From: SZAS-79 sp965279075 | GTDB taxonomy: Bacteria > Pseudomonadota > Gammaproteobacteria > Burkholderiales > SG8-39 | Assembly: GCA_965279075.1 (NCBI GenBank) | Contig: CBDIHI010000011.1 | Location: forward strand, 682,001 to 746,000 | Length of the DNA stretch: 64,000 bases | Direction: 5' to 3' | Shown here: positions 16,621 to 27,000 of the stretch, one piece after another | Layout of the letters: every line of letters begins with the position of its first letter | Numbering within the stretch: position 1 is the first letter of the stretch | Program-made: the position numbers and the translations under genes | Notes under the pieces: generated by a model | The model's database searches: none | Told to the model about the DNA's origin: nothing | Seen by the model: only the letters and a program-made list of their open reading frames with translations

Positions 16621-17238
16621 ATGCGCAGACTTTTCCTCGCCTTTGTCGCGGCCCTTTCCCTGTCCGGCTGCGGCTACAACGAGTTCCAGCGCCTCGACGA
16701 GGGCGTCACTGCCGCCTGGTCGGAGGTCGTCAACAACTACCAGCGGCGCGCCGACCTGATCCCGAACCTCGTGGCGACCGTGAAGGGCGCCGCCGACTTC
16801 GAGAAGGGCACGCTCGAGGCGGTGGTCAACGCGCGGGCCTCGGTCGGGCAGATGAAGGTCACGCCCGAGACGCTCAACGACCCGCAGGCCTTTGCCAATT
16901 TCCAGAAGGCGCAGGATGGCCTGTCGAGCGCGCTGTCGCGGCTGCTGGTCGTGTCTGAAAACTACCCCCAGTTGAAGGCGACCCAGCAGTTCAGCGAGCT
17001 CGCCGCCCAGTTGGAAGGCGCCGAGAACCGCAATACCGTGGCCCGTGGCCGCTACATCAAGGCCGTGCAGGCCTACAACATCGCGGTGCGCGAGTTCCCG
17101 AACAACCTGACCGCGATGCTGTTCGGCTACAAGGCCAAGCCGAACTTTACGGTGGAGAACGAGAAGGCGATCTCGGTTGCGCCCAAGGTCGACTTCTCCA
17201 AGCCCGCCCCCGCCCCGGCGCCCGTGCCCGCGAAGTAA
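16621..17238 (+). CDS. lemA: LemA family lipoprotein
   Basis: The 205-residue protein has a lipoprotein signal ending LSLSGC (Cys17). A helical LemA domain follows, with the family start YNEFQRLDEGVTAAWSEVVNNYQRRADLIPNLV and ENRNTVARGRYIKAVQAYN further on. A Pro/Ala-rich tail closes the protein. LemA proteins are envelope proteins whose function is poorly defined and which usually sit beside TPM-domain genes, as here. The next gene starts two bases after its stop. Confidence 0.95.
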   Translation: MRRLFLAFVAALSLSGCGYNEFQRLDEGVTAAWSEVVNNYQRRADLIPNLVATVKGAADFEKGTLEAVVNARASVGQMKVTPETLNDPQAFANFQKAQDGLSSALSRLLVVSENYPQLKATQQFSELAAQLEGAENRNTVARGRYIKAVQAYNIAVREFPNNLTAMLFGYKAKPNFTVENEKAISVAPKVDFSKPAPAPAPVPAK

Positions 17239-17240
17239 CG

Positions 17241-18077
17241 ATGCTCATCCGCTGGCTGGCGGCGTTCGCCGCGAGCCTTGCCTTCCTCCCGTCGGCCGGG
17301 GCCGAAGTTCCGGTCCCGGCGCTCAAAAGTCGCGTCACCGACCTGACCGGCACGCTGAGCATCGAGCAGAAAGGGAATCTCGAGCAGCGTCTCGCCGCGT
17401 TCGAGGCCCGCAAGGGCAGCCAGGTCGTCTTGCTGATGCTGCCCACGACGCAGCCGGAAGCGATCGAGCAGTTCTCGATCCGCGTGGCGGAAGCCTGGAA
17501 GATCGGCCGCAAGGGCACTGACGACGGCGTGATCCTCGTTGTCGCGAAGGACGACCGCAGGTTGCGCATCGAAGTGGGCTACGGCCTCGAAGGGGCGATC
17601 CCCGATGCGACGGCCAGGCGCGTCATCAGCGAGGTCATCACCCCGCGCTTCAAGGCAGGGGACTTCTATGGCGGCGTGTCGGCGGGCGTCGACCGGATCA
17701 TCACGCTGGCGGACGGCGAGAAGCTGCCGCCGCCTTCGGACGCCACGTCCGGCGAAAGCGGCCGCGACCCGTTCGACTTCATCGTGCCGGGGATCATTTT
17801 CGTCGTGGTGGCCGGCGGCGTCCTGAAATCCATCCTCGGGCGCTTTCCCGGCTCGATCGCGACGGCGGGCATCGCCGGGTTGGCCGCGTGGGTGTTGTTC
17901 AGCCTCGGCGTCGCGGGGATCGTGGCCTTCATCGTATTCATCCTGACCCTGATGAACACCGACAACCTGTCCTCGGGCGGCGGCGGCGGGTTCTCGTCCG
18001 GCGGTGGATCGTCGGGCGGCGGGTTCAGCGGGGGCGGCGGCAGCTTCGGCGGGGGCGGCTCCTCGGGGAGGTGGTGA
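17241..18077 (+). CDS. TPM-domain (YgcG-type) secreted/membrane protein
   Basis: A signal peptide (MLIRWLAAFAASLAFLPSAGA) precedes a TPM_phosphatase domain (about 30-155) with VTDLTGTLS, DDGVILVVAKDDRRLRIEVGYGLEG and the DxxA-type segment IPDATARRVI. Two hydrophobic stretches (about 178-230) form membrane segments. The last 40 residues are almost only Gly and Ser, ending GGGGSSGRW, the typical YgcG tail. It is the usual partner of LemA and is cotranscribed with it. The molecular function is not established in this family. Confidence 0.93.
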   Translation: MLIRWLAAFAASLAFLPSAGAEVPVPALKSRVTDLTGTLSIEQKGNLEQRLAAFEARKGSQVVLLMLPTTQPEAIEQFSIRVAEAWKIGRKGTDDGVILVVAKDDRRLRIEVGYGLEGAIPDATARRVISEVITPRFKAGDFYGGVSAGVDRIITLADGEKLPPPSDATSGESGRDPFDFIVPGIIFVVVAGGVLKSILGRFPGSIATAGIAGLAAWVLFSLGVAGIVAFIVFILTLMNTDNLSSGGGGGFSSGGGSSGGGFSGGGGSFGGGGSSGRW

Positions 18078-18079
18078 GC

Positions 18080-18568
18080 ATGCGCTGGATCAGGCATCTC
18101 TTCCTGGACGACCTCGCCGTGAAGCGCGCGTTCCCGCGCGCCTCGCTGGCAGCAGTGACGCGCGCCATCGCGGCCCAGGAGGCGCGCCACCGGGGCGAAT
18201 TGCGCTTCGTCGTCGAAGGCGGATTGCCTCTCGGTCCTCTGCTGACGAAGCGCTCGGCGCGGGCACGCGCACTCGACCTGTTCTCCCGGCTGCGCATCTG
18301 GGACACCGAGGACAACGCCGGCGTGTTGGTGTACCTCCTGCTCGCAGACCGCCGGGTCGAGATCGTGGCCGACCGTGGCATCCACGCGAAGGTCGGCACA
18401 GCCGCATGGGACGCGATCTGCGGCGAGATGCAGTCGGCGTTTGCCGCAGGCCGGTTCGAGGCGGGCGCGATCCTCGGCATCGAGGCTGTCAGCGACCTGC
18501 TGGCGGCCCACTTCCCGCCGGGCGAATCCAACCCCAACGAGTTGCCCGACACGCCCGTAGTGCTCTAA
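18080..18568 (+). CDS. Second TPM-domain protein, cytoplasmic type
   Basis: The ATG at 18080 is placed eight bases after GGGGAGG (18065-18071) and two bases after the previous stop; an upstream in-frame GTG at 18074 is the alternative. The 162 residues contain a TPM domain (RIWDTEDNAGVLVYLLLADRRVEIVADRGI, about 67-96) without signal peptide or membrane segment. This single-domain form regularly follows lemA and the YgcG-type gene. Function unknown; an envelope-maintenance role for the trio is only a guess. Confidence 0.9.
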   Translation: MRWIRHLFLDDLAVKRAFPRASLAAVTRAIAAQEARHRGELRFVVEGGLPLGPLLTKRSARARALDLFSRLRIWDTEDNAGVLVYLLLADRRVEIVADRGIHAKVGTAAWDAICGEMQSAFAAGRFEAGAILGIEAVSDLLAAHFPPGESNPNELPDTPVVL

Positions 18569-18609
18569 CGTAGCGCACCGGCCCTTTGCCGGCCCCTGGG
18601 AGATACGCC

Positions 18610-19896
18610 GTGAAAAGACTATCTGCCGCCGCCCTCGCGGCGCTGTTCGCCGTAGGAGCAGGCTCCGCTTCATTCCATGCCGCCGGCCAGCCGGTCGAGG
18701 CCGTCCTGTCGCAGGCGAAGAAAGAAAAGCCCGCACTGATCGAGACCATGAAGGACCTGGTCTCCATCGAGTCCGGCAGCCGCGACAGCGAAGGGCTGGA
18801 GAAGATCTCGGCACTGATCGCCGAGCGCCTCAAGGCCCTCGGCGGAAAGGTCGAGTTCGTCATGCCCGGCGCCGATACCTACAAGATGGAGGACACCCCG
18901 GCCAAGATCGGCCGCATGGTGCACGCGCGCTTCGAGGGCAGCGGCACGAAGAAGATCCTGCTGATCGCGCACATGGACACCGTCTACCTGAAGGGGATGC
19001 TCGCCCAGCAGCCGTTCAGGATCGACGGCGGGCGTGCCTACGGCCTTGGCATCTCCGATGACAAGCAGGGCATTGCGGTCATCCTGCATACGCTCGCCGT
19101 GCTGCAGGGCCTCAACTTCCGCGACTACGGCCTCATCACCGTGCTCATCAATGGCGACGAGGAGATCAGCTCGCCCGGGTCGCGCGCGATGCTCACCAAG
19201 GCCGGCAGCGAGCACGACGCCGTGTTCTCCTTCGAAGGCTCCCGCGTCGACTCCGACCGGCTTTCTCTTTCCACCGCCGGCATCGCCGCGGTCATCCTCA
19301 ACGTGAAGGGGCGTGCCTCCCATGCAGGTTCCGCGCCCGAGAACGGCCGCAACGCGCTGTACGAACTCGCGCACCAGATACTGCAGACCCGCGACTACTC
19401 GGACGCGAAGGTCGGCGTGAAGATGAACTGGACCATCGCCAGCGCCGGCACCAACCGCAACGTCATCCCCGCGGTGGCGTCCGCGACCGCAGACGTCCGC
19501 GTGCTGCGCGTGTCCGACTACGACGGGCTGGAGGCCAAGCTGCGCGAGAAGATCAAGACGAAGCTCATCCCCGACACGCAGGTCGAAATGATCTTCGAGC
19601 GCCGCCGCCCGCCGCTCGAGGCCACCGCCGCATCAAAAGCCCTGGCAGCCCATGGCCGGAAGGTCTACAAGGAACTCGGCAGGGATCTCGTCGTCGGCGA
19701 GGTCGCCGAGGGCGGGGGGACGGATGCCGCGTTCGCCTCGCTCAAGGCGCCGGGTCCCGTGGTCGAGCGCTTCGGGCTGCAGGGCTTCGGCGCGCATTCC
19801 AACGACGCCGAGTACGTGCTGCTGGATTCGATCGAGCCGCGGCTCTACCTCGCGGCGCGGATGATCATGGATTTTTCGAAGGGGATGGCGAAGTAG
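18610..19896 (+). CDS. M20 family metallopeptidase (glutamate carboxypeptidase-like), secreted
   Basis: The GTG at 18610 follows GGGAGA at 18598-18604 and gives a clean signal peptide (VKRLSAAALAALFAVGAGSASFHAAG); 428 residues. The dizinc ligands of M20 enzymes are visible in LLIAHMDTVYL, ISDDKQGIAV and the general-base pair NGDEEISSPGSR. RASHAGSAPENGRNALYELAHQIL begins the dimerisation domain. The layout resembles carboxypeptidase G2, which releases C-terminal glutamate from folates and peptides; related enzymes cut other acyl-amino acids. Periplasmic location is predicted. It ends about 40 bases before a large palindrome that separates it from convergent lplT. Confidence 0.93.
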   Translation: MKRLSAAALAALFAVGAGSASFHAAGQPVEAVLSQAKKEKPALIETMKDLVSIESGSRDSEGLEKISALIAERLKALGGKVEFVMPGADTYKMEDTPAKIGRMVHARFEGSGTKKILLIAHMDTVYLKGMLAQQPFRIDGGRAYGLGISDDKQGIAVILHTLAVLQGLNFRDYGLITVLINGDEEISSPGSRAMLTKAGSEHDAVFSFEGSRVDSDRLSLSTAGIAAVILNVKGRASHAGSAPENGRNALYELAHQILQTRDYSDAKVGVKMNWTIASAGTNRNVIPAVASATADVRVLRVSDYDGLEAKLREKIKTKLIPDTQVEMIFERRRPPLEATAASKALAAHGRKVYKELGRDLVVGEVAEGGGTDAAFASLKAPGPVVERFGLQGFGAHSNDAEYVLLDSIEPRLYLAARMIMDFSKGMAK

Positions 19897-19933
19897 GTTT
19901 CTCTTCGTCTTGCGTTTGGCCTTTAAACCCATT

Positions 19934-19998
19934 CCGTGATTTAGTGAGCTTTCTGCGTTTGCGCGTACGCGCAAACGCTCAAACTCACTAAATCACGG
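19934..19998. repeat. Large nested palindrome between convergent genes
   Basis: CCGTGATTTAGTGAG (19934-19948) is repeated exactly as its complement CTCACTAAATCACGG (19984-19998). Between these 15-base arms lies a perfect 24-base palindrome (19955-19978; half-site GCGTTTGCGCGT). The whole 65-base unit could fold into one long hairpin or a cruciform. It is in the 148-base gap between the M20 gene and convergent lplT. It lacks a strong T-run, so it is at best a factor-assisted bidirectional terminator; it could also be a REP-like palindromic element. Confidence 0.85.
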
Positions 19999-20044
19999 GA
20001 CCGGGGAGATTCAAAAGCACGGGTCCCCGGAATGAAGCGCGTTT

Positions 20045-21322
20045 CTAGTGCTTCTCCGTCTTCGCAATCGCCAGCAGGCGGTCGATCTCCTCCCGGTGCT
20101 TCACCCGGTTCAGCTTGAACCAGCGCTGCACCAACGCCATCGTACCGGCGACGAACAGGCCGAACAGGATCACGACCCAGGTGATCGAGACGCCGGTGCC
20201 GAGCAGCAGCGAATAGGTCGCGATCATGACGAGGATTGAGGCGTTCTCGTTGAAGTTCTGCACGGCGATCGAGCGCCCGGCGCCCATGAGGTTGTGGCCG
20301 CGGTGCTGGAGCAGCGCGTTCATGGGCACGACGAAGAATCCGGCGAGGCTGCCGATCACGATCATCAGCGGGATCGCGATCCAGATGCTGTGCACGAACA
20401 CCATCATCGGGACGATCAGTCCCATGGCGATGCCCAGCGGGATCACCTTGACGGACTGGTCGAGCTTGATGCGGGACGAGGCGACGACGGCCCCGAGCGC
20501 GATGCCGAAAGCGACCACCCCCTGCAGGATGGAGGCGCGCGAGAGGTCGAAGCCGAGGTTGTGGCGCGCCCACTCGATGACGATGAACTGCAGCGTGGCG
20601 CCGGCGCCCCAGAACAGGGTCGTGACGGCCAGGGAGATCTGGCCGAGCTTGTCGGCCCACAGCCGCTTGTAGCAGGCGAAGAAGTCGACCAGGGTGTCGA
20701 CCGGGTTGGCGGGCAGCATCTTCAGCGGCACGCCGGTGTTGGGAACGTAGAAGTTGAACAGGGCGGCGATCGCGTAGATGAACACGATCAGCGCGATGGC
20801 GGCTTCGGCCGGGGTGTCGATGCCGGTCTCGATGTACGGGAGGTCGACGTTAAGCAGCAGGCCGGAAATGCGCGCGTTGATGAGCACGCCGCCCAGCACC
20901 GTGCCGAGGATGATGGAGGCCACGGTAAGTCCCTCGATCCAGCCGTTGGCGAGCACCAGCTTGGTCGGGGGCAGGTACTCGGTGAGGATGCCGTACTTGG
21001 CGGGCGAGTAGGCCGCCGCACCCAGCCCGACGACGGCGTAGGCGACGAGTGGGTTGACATTGAACAGCATCATCGCGCAGCCGACGATCTTGATGCTGTT
21101 GCTCGCCAGCATGACCTGGCCCTTGGGCAGCCGGTCGGCGAAGGCGCCGACGTAGGGCGCGAGCACCACGTAGGAGATCACGAAGAAGAACTTCAGGTAG
21201 GGCGTGAGCCAGCCCGGCGAGTCGGACTGGATCAGCAGCGCGATCGCGGCCACGAGCAGGGCGTTGTCGGCCAGCGACGAGAAAAACTGCGCCGCCATGA
21301 TGATGTAGAACCCGAGGTTCAT
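20045..21322 (-). CDS. lplT: Lysophospholipid transporter LplT (MFS)
   Basis: The 425-residue major facilitator protein has about 12 hydrophobic segments and starts MNLGFYIIMAAQFFSSLADNALLVAAIALL, a characteristic LplT opening. PYVGAFADRLPKGQVMLASN is the MFS loop 2-3 motif. LplT flips lysophosphatidylethanolamine inward for reacylation. In E. coli it is fused in an operon with the acyltransferase Aas; here no aas is adjacent. lplT beside alr and radA is common in betaproteobacteria. It is divergent from a LysR gene. Confidence 0.93.
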   Translation of the reverse strand: MNLGFYIIMAAQFFSSLADNALLVAAIALLIQSDSPGWLTPYLKFFFVISYVVLAPYVGAFADRLPKGQVMLASNSIKIVGCAMMLFNVNPLVAYAVVGLGAAAYSPAKYGILTEYLPPTKLVLANGWIEGLTVASIILGTVLGGVLINARISGLLLNVDLPYIETGIDTPAEAAIALIVFIYAIAALFNFYVPNTGVPLKMLPANPVDTLVDFFACYKRLWADKLGQISLAVTTLFWGAGATLQFIVIEWARHNLGFDLSRASILQGVVAFGIALGAVVASSRIKLDQSVKVIPLGIAMGLIVPMMVFVHSIWIAIPLMIVIGSLAGFFVVPMNALLQHRGHNLMGAGRSIAVQNFNENASILVMIATYSLLLGTGVSITWVVILFGLFVAGTMALVQRWFKLNRVKHREEIDRLLAIAKTEKH

Positions 21323-21438
21323 CTTGCGCTGTTGATGCCGGCAGCTCTTGGGCGATGCCGGTCGTTCTCCTTGGTCAGGCAGGCGGCTTTATAGCATGGC
21401 CGGATGAAAGAATCGCGTTTGTATCCAACGCAATACGC

Positions 21439-21469
21439 GCATAAGATAGGCTTAAAGTGCAATTTATGC
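21439..21469. promoter_or_regulatory. Possible LysR-type operator in the lplT/LysR divergent gap
   Basis: The 185-base gap between lplT (minus) and the LysR gene (plus) is clearly more A/T-rich than its surroundings. It contains the interrupted inverted repeat GCATAA (21439-21444) and TTATGC (21464-21469), within a longer stretch of ATAAG-like words. LysR proteins commonly autoregulate from such divergent sites. No convincing sigma-70 boxes were identified. Confidence 0.35.
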
Positions 21470-21507
21470 TTGAATAAGAAGTCAATATAAGTGCTCGGGC
21501 GCAGAAG

Positions 21508-22413
21508 ATGGCCGACAGGCGTCTCCAGGTTTTTCACGCAGTGGCGAGGCAGCTTTCGTTCACGAAGGCGGCCGAGACGCTGTTCATGACGCAGCCGGCG
21601 GTGACCTTCCAGATCAAGCAGCTCGAGGAGCACTACAACACGCGCCTGTTCGACCGAGGCCACGGTCGCATCGCGCTGACCCCGGCGGGGGACATCGTGC
21701 TGGACTATGCCGAGCGCATCCTCGGCCTGTCCGCTGAGCTCGACACGCGCCTCAAGGAGATGACCGGCGAGGTCGCGGGCGCGCTGCTGATCGGCGCCAG
21801 CATGACCATCGCGGAGTTCCTGCTGCCGCAGGTGCTGGGCGAGTTCCGCGCCCGGCACCCGAGGGTCCTGCCGCGCCTGGTCGTCGCCAACTCCGAGACG
21901 GTGGAAAGCCGCGTCGCCGAGCATACCCTCGACCTCGGTTTCATCGAGGCGCCGTCCCACCTGCCCGCGCTGGTGTCGGATTTCTGCGCCGACGACGAGC
22001 TGCAGGTCCTGTGCGCACCCTCGCACCCGCTCGCGAAGCTCGCCTCGGTAAAGCCCGCCCAGCTGCTGAGGCACTCGTTCATCAGCCGCGAGCCCGGGTC
22101 CGGCACGCGCGAGGTGACCGACACCTTTTTCCAGGCGGCGGGCATTCCCCCGGAGAGCCTGGACACCGTCATGGAGCTGGGCAGTCCGGAGGCGATCAAG
22201 GGGCTGGTCAGCACCGGCCTCGGGTTTGCGATCATGTCGCGGGCGACCATCGCCAAGGAAGTCAGGCTCGGCCAGCTGGCGGCGGTGCCGCTCTCGCCGC
22301 GCCTGATGCGCAAGCTCTCCGTGGTGTACCCCAAGGAACGTTTCCGCAGCCGGCTTGCCAACACCTTCATCGATTTCGCCAAGGACAGGCTGCGCGCAAG
22401 CGCGGACCGCTAG
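21508..22413 (+). CDS. LysR-family transcriptional regulator (CysL/CbbR-like group)
   Basis: The 301-residue protein is a complete LysR regulator. The winged helix-turn-helix spans about 3-60 (LQVFHAVARQLSFTKAAETL, MTQPAVTFQIKQLEEHYNTRLF). The effector domain contains REPGSGTREVTDTFFQAAGI and MELGSPEAIKGLVSTGLGFA, which are typical of the CysL/YeiE/CbbR group responding to sulfur, nitrogen or carbon metabolites. The effector here is unknown. It is divergent from lplT and followed after two bases by alr, so it may be cotranscribed with alr and radA. Confidence 0.93.
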   Translation: MADRRLQVFHAVARQLSFTKAAETLFMTQPAVTFQIKQLEEHYNTRLFDRGHGRIALTPAGDIVLDYAERILGLSAELDTRLKEMTGEVAGALLIGASMTIAEFLLPQVLGEFRARHPRVLPRLVVANSETVESRVAEHTLDLGFIEAPSHLPALVSDFCADDELQVLCAPSHPLAKLASVKPAQLLRHSFISREPGSGTREVTDTFFQAAGIPPESLDTVMELGSPEAIKGLVSTGLGFAIMSRATIAKEVRLGQLAAVPLSPRLMRKLSVVYPKERFRSRLANTFIDFAKDRLRASADR

Positions 22414-22415
22414 CC

Positions 22416-23486
22416 ATGCCGCGTCCCATCCTCGCAACGATCAAGGCCTCGGCCCTGTCACACAACCTGTCGGTCGCGCGGCAAGGCGCCTCGCACTCGA
22501 AGGTCTGGGCGGTGGTCAAGGCCAATGCCTACGGCCACGGCCTCGTGGCCGCGGCACGCGCGCTGCAGGACGCCGACGGCTACGCGATGCTCGACTTCGA
22601 GGAGGCGATCCGCCTGCGCCTGCAGGGCGTGAAGAAGCCGATCCTGCTGCTGGAGGGCTTCTTCAAGCCGCAGGACGTGGCGCTGCTGGCGGAGTACGAC
22701 CTGACGCCGGTGGTCCACAACATCGAGCAGATCGAGATCCTCGAAAAGGCGTCGCTGGCGAAGCCCATCGACGCCTACCTCAAGGTCAACAGCGGCATGA
22801 ACCGGCTGGGCTTCACCGTGGACAACGTGCGCATCGGATGGAACGCGCTCCATGGTCACGAGCAGGTGAAGTCGGTCACGCTGATGACGCACTTCGCGGA
22901 CGCCGACGGCGCGGGCGGCGTCGCCGCCCAGCTGGAGTGGTTCAACAGCCTCACGCAGCCCATGCAGGGGCCGCGCAGCCTCGCCAACTCGGCCGCGCTG
23001 CTGCGCTACCCGGAGACGCACGCGGACTGGGTGCGCCCGGGGATCATGCTGTACGGGTGCTCGCCGTTCCCCGACCGGACCGCCGAGGACATCGGCCTGC
23101 GCCCGGCCATGACCCTGACCACCGAGGTCATCGCGCTGCAGAACCTGCAGCCCGGCGAGCGGGTCGGATACGGGTTCGGCTTCGAGGCCCCGGAAGAGAT
23201 GACGATTGGCATAGTGGCCTGCGGCTACGCGGACGGGTACCCGCGCCTCGCGCCCACGGGCACCCCGGTGCTGGTCGGCGGGCAGCGCACGCGCACGATC
23301 GGCCGGGTGTCGATGGACATGATCTGCGTCGACCTGACCACGCTGCCCGAGGCCTACATAGGCACGCCGGTGACGATGTGGGGCGAAGGGTTGTCGGCCG
23401 ACGAAGTCGGTGCTGCGGCCGGGACGTTGTCCTACGAGCTGCTCTGCGGCCTCGCCGCGCGTGTGCCGGTGGTGGAAGTCCCCTAG
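22416..23486 (+). CDS. alr: Alanine racemase
   Basis: The 356-residue PLP enzyme begins MPRPILATIKASALSHNL. Lys35 in VWAVVKANAYGHG is the Schiff-base lysine, and the Tyr of ACGYADGYPRLAP (about 270) is the second catalytic base. VRPGIMLYGCSPF and RTIGRVSMDMICVDL are standard alr blocks. It interconverts L- and D-alanine for peptidoglycan. It starts two bases after the LysR stop and is followed by radA after 13 bases. Confidence 0.96.
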   Translation: MPRPILATIKASALSHNLSVARQGASHSKVWAVVKANAYGHGLVAAARALQDADGYAMLDFEEAIRLRLQGVKKPILLLEGFFKPQDVALLAEYDLTPVVHNIEQIEILEKASLAKPIDAYLKVNSGMNRLGFTVDNVRIGWNALHGHEQVKSVTLMTHFADADGAGGVAAQLEWFNSLTQPMQGPRSLANSAALLRYPETHADWVRPGIMLYGCSPFPDRTAEDIGLRPAMTLTTEVIALQNLQPGERVGYGFGFEAPEEMTIGIVACGYADGYPRLAPTGTPVLVGGQRTRTIGRVSMDMICVDLTTLPEAYIGTPVTMWGEGLSADEVGAAAGTLSYELLCGLAARVPVVEVP

Positions 23487-23499
23487 CGGGGCGCCGCGG

Positions 23500-24873
<1,374 letters not shown>

Positions 24874-24879
<6 letters not shown>

Positions 24880-24896
24880 ATTCGAAGGATTCAGTC
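24874..24896. terminator. Possible bidirectional hairpin at the radA/hpnE junction
   Basis: GACTGAAT (24874-24881) pairs with ATTCAGTC (24889-24896) around a seven-base loop, overlapping the radA stop. There is no T-run on either side, so intrinsic termination is uncertain. Its location between convergent genes is the main support. Confidence 0.35.
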
Positions 24897-24958
24897 CTGG
24901 AAGTCCCCGTCTGGGGCCGCTCTCCTGTCAGTTGGTGTACCGATACCGGTACGTTTCC

Positions 24959-26182
24959 CTAGGGAATCATGCACGCCGCGCGTACGCCGCTGCGCACCGC
25001 GGCCTCCAGCGTGGGCGGGTATTCGGGGTCCGTGTAATCGCCTGCGAGGTAAACGTCCGGCAACGATGTGCCCGGGCCGAACCGCTCGAGGCCCGGCGAG
25101 CAGGTGATCGTCGCGCGCTTCTCGGCGATCACCTGCGTCCACTCCGGCTGGGGCAGCGCGCCGAGGACGGCTTCCAGTTCGTGCACGCAGGTGGCCGCGA
25201 GTTCCTCGTGGCCCATCTGCTGGTGGTCGCCCTGCGCGCTGATGATGCAGGCGAGCAGGCCAGCCTCGCCGCCGAGCCTGCCGCGGTCGAACACCCACTG
25301 CGCGATGCCGTCGGCAAGGCCGAGCATCGGCAGTTCGAGCCTCACCGTGGCCGGGAACTTCAGGTAGGCAGTGTAGATCGGCTGGTAAGTGTAGCCGCCG
25401 GCGAGGCCGGGCAGCAGCGGTTCCAGCTGGTGCGGGCCGACGGCCAGGATCACGTGGCTGTGGTCGCGGCGCAGCGACTCGAGATCGCGCACCGGCGCGC
25501 CGCAGCGCACTTCGCCGCCATGTGCAGCGAGCCAGCGTGCGGCCGGCTCGGGGAACAACGCCGTCAGGTCCACCCGCGGCATCAGCAGCTCGCTCGCGGA
25601 GCGCGGGCCGGCAAGGCTGTCCCGGAGCACGGCGAGGAAAGCGTTCGCGGAGGCGGACTGTGGCAGCGTGTTGAGCGCCGAGATGCACAGCGGGTTCCAC
25701 AGGTAGCGGCCGATCGTGCCGGCCTGCCCATGGGCTTCGAGCAGCGTGGCCACGCTGACATGCGCCTCGACGCGGAAGCGCATCTTCTTCATCGCCTGCA
25801 TGAAAGCGACGGCGCCGAACCGCTCGCCCCAGCCGAGGCCCGTTGCGGTCATCAACGCCACGGCAAGGTGCAGCGGTGCGGGCAGGGTGGGCGCGCGCAG
25901 CCGGAACCCTTGCGCATAACGCAGTTCGAGCGGGAGGCGCAGCAGCAGTTCATCCGGGTCCGCGCCGACCGTGCGCATCATGCCGAGCAACGCCTCATAG
26001 GCGCCCACCAGGATGTGCTGGCCGTTGTCGAGCGTACGCCCGCAGGTGGTGACGCGCCGCGCCCGTCCCCCCGGGACGGGGCCGCTCTCGAAGACGGTGG
26101 TGCGGATGCCGCGTTGCGCGAGCGTGACGGCCGCGGAGAGGCCGGCGTAGCCGGCCCCGACGATCGCTACGTCCTGAGCCAC
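24959..26182 (-). CDS. hpnE: Hydroxysqualene dehydroxylase HpnE
   Basis: The GTG at 26182 starts a 407-residue FAD-dependent amine oxidase-type protein with DVAIVGAGYAGLSAAVTLAQRG as the dinucleotide-binding motif. GRTLDNGQHILVGAYEALLGMM and LWNPLCISALNT are typical of HpnE. VYLAGDYTDPEYPPTLEAAVRSG closes the FAD site. It reduces hydroxysqualene to squalene, the last step of the HpnCDE route from farnesyl diphosphate to hopanoid precursors. Its start overlaps the hpnD end by 16 bases on the same strand. Confidence 0.94.
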   Translation of the reverse strand: MAQDVAIVGAGYAGLSAAVTLAQRGIRTTVFESGPVPGGRARRVTTCGRTLDNGQHILVGAYEALLGMMRTVGADPDELLLRLPLELRYAQGFRLRAPTLPAPLHLAVALMTATGLGWGERFGAVAFMQAMKKMRFRVEAHVSVATLLEAHGQAGTIGRYLWNPLCISALNTLPQSASANAFLAVLRDSLAGPRSASELLMPRVDLTALFPEPAARWLAAHGGEVRCGAPVRDLESLRRDHSHVILAVGPHQLEPLLPGLAGGYTYQPIYTAYLKFPATVRLELPMLGLADGIAQWVFDRGRLGGEAGLLACIISAQGDHQQMGHEELAATCVHELEAVLGALPQPEWTQVIAEKRATITCSPGLERFGPGTSLPDVYLAGDYTDPEYPPTLEAAVRSGVRAACMIP

Positions 26183-27000
26183 GTGCGGATCGCGATCCAG
26201 AGCTTGCGCATCGGCGTGAGCGAAGTGCGCTGCGTGAGCACCTTGAAGCCGTCGGCCTCGACCTCGTCGAGCACGGCGCCGTAGATCGCCGCCATGATGA
26301 GGCCGGCACGCTGCTCGCGGCGGTCCTCCTCCGGGAGCGCGGCGAACGCGGCGGCGTAATAGGAGCGTGCGCGCGCGGCCTGGAACTGCATCAGCCTGGT
26401 GAAATTGTCGCTGTAACGGGCATTGAGGATGTCGGAAGCCGGGACGTCGAACTTCTTCAGCTCGTCCATTGGCAGGTAGATGCGGTTGCGGCGCGCGTCG
26501 TCGCCTACGTCGCGGATGATGTTGGTCAGCTGGAAGGCGAGGCCGAGGTTCCTCGCGTACTCGAGGGTACGCGGATTGCGGTAGCCGAAGATGCCCGCCG
26601 CGAGCAGGCCGACCACGCCGGCCACGTGGTAGCAGTACCTCTCGAGCCCGGTGAAGTCGAGGTAGCGCGACTGCTCGAGGTCCATCTGCATGCCGTCGAT
26701 GACCTCGTTGAGGCGGACCTGCGTGATCCCGAAGGGTTGCAGGGTCGGTTCGAGCGCCTTGGTGACCGGGTGCTGGGGCCGGCCGGCGTAGAGGTTGCCG
26801 ACCTCCTGCCGCCACCACGCCAGCTTGGTGCGCGCCAGCTGCTGGTCCTCGATCTCGTCGACCACGTCGTCGACCTCGCGGCAGAACGCGTAGAGCGCAG
26901 TGATCGCGCGGCGGCGCTCCGGCGGCAGGAAGAGGAACGAGTAGTAGAACGAGGAGCCGCTCGAGGCGGCCTTGTCCTTGCAGTAGTCGTCGGGCGTCAT
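26167..27000 (-). CDS. hpnD: Presqualene diphosphate synthase HpnD
   Basis: The ATG at 27000 overlaps the hpnC stop (ATGA) and gives 277 residues. The two Asp-rich sites of trans-prenyl synthases of the squalene/phytoene group are visible: FCREVDDVVDEI (about 39-50) and NIIRDVGDDARRNRIYLP (about 160-177). YYSFLFLPPERR near 19-30 is the usual opening. HpnD condenses two farnesyl diphosphates to presqualene diphosphate. It sits between hpnC and hpnE. Confidence 0.95.
   Translation of the reverse strand: MTPDDYCKDKAASSGSSFYYSFLFLPPERRRAITALYAFCREVDDVVDEIEDQQLARTKLAWWRQEVGNLYAGRPQHPVTKALEPTLQPFGITQVRLNEVIDGMQMDLEQSRYLDFTGLERYCYHVAGVVGLLAAGIFGYRNPRTLEYARNLGLAFQLTNIIRDVGDDARRNRIYLPMDELKKFDVPASDILNARYSDNFTRLMQFQAARARSYYAAAFAALPEEDRREQRAGLIMAAIYGAVLDEVEADGFKVLTQRTSLTPMRKLWIAIRTWLRT

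Noticed and set aside
17980..18068. Repetitive GGC/GGG-rich tract that looks like a DNA repeat
   Set aside because: It encodes the Gly/Ser tail typical of YgcG-type proteins, so it is low-complexity coding sequence.
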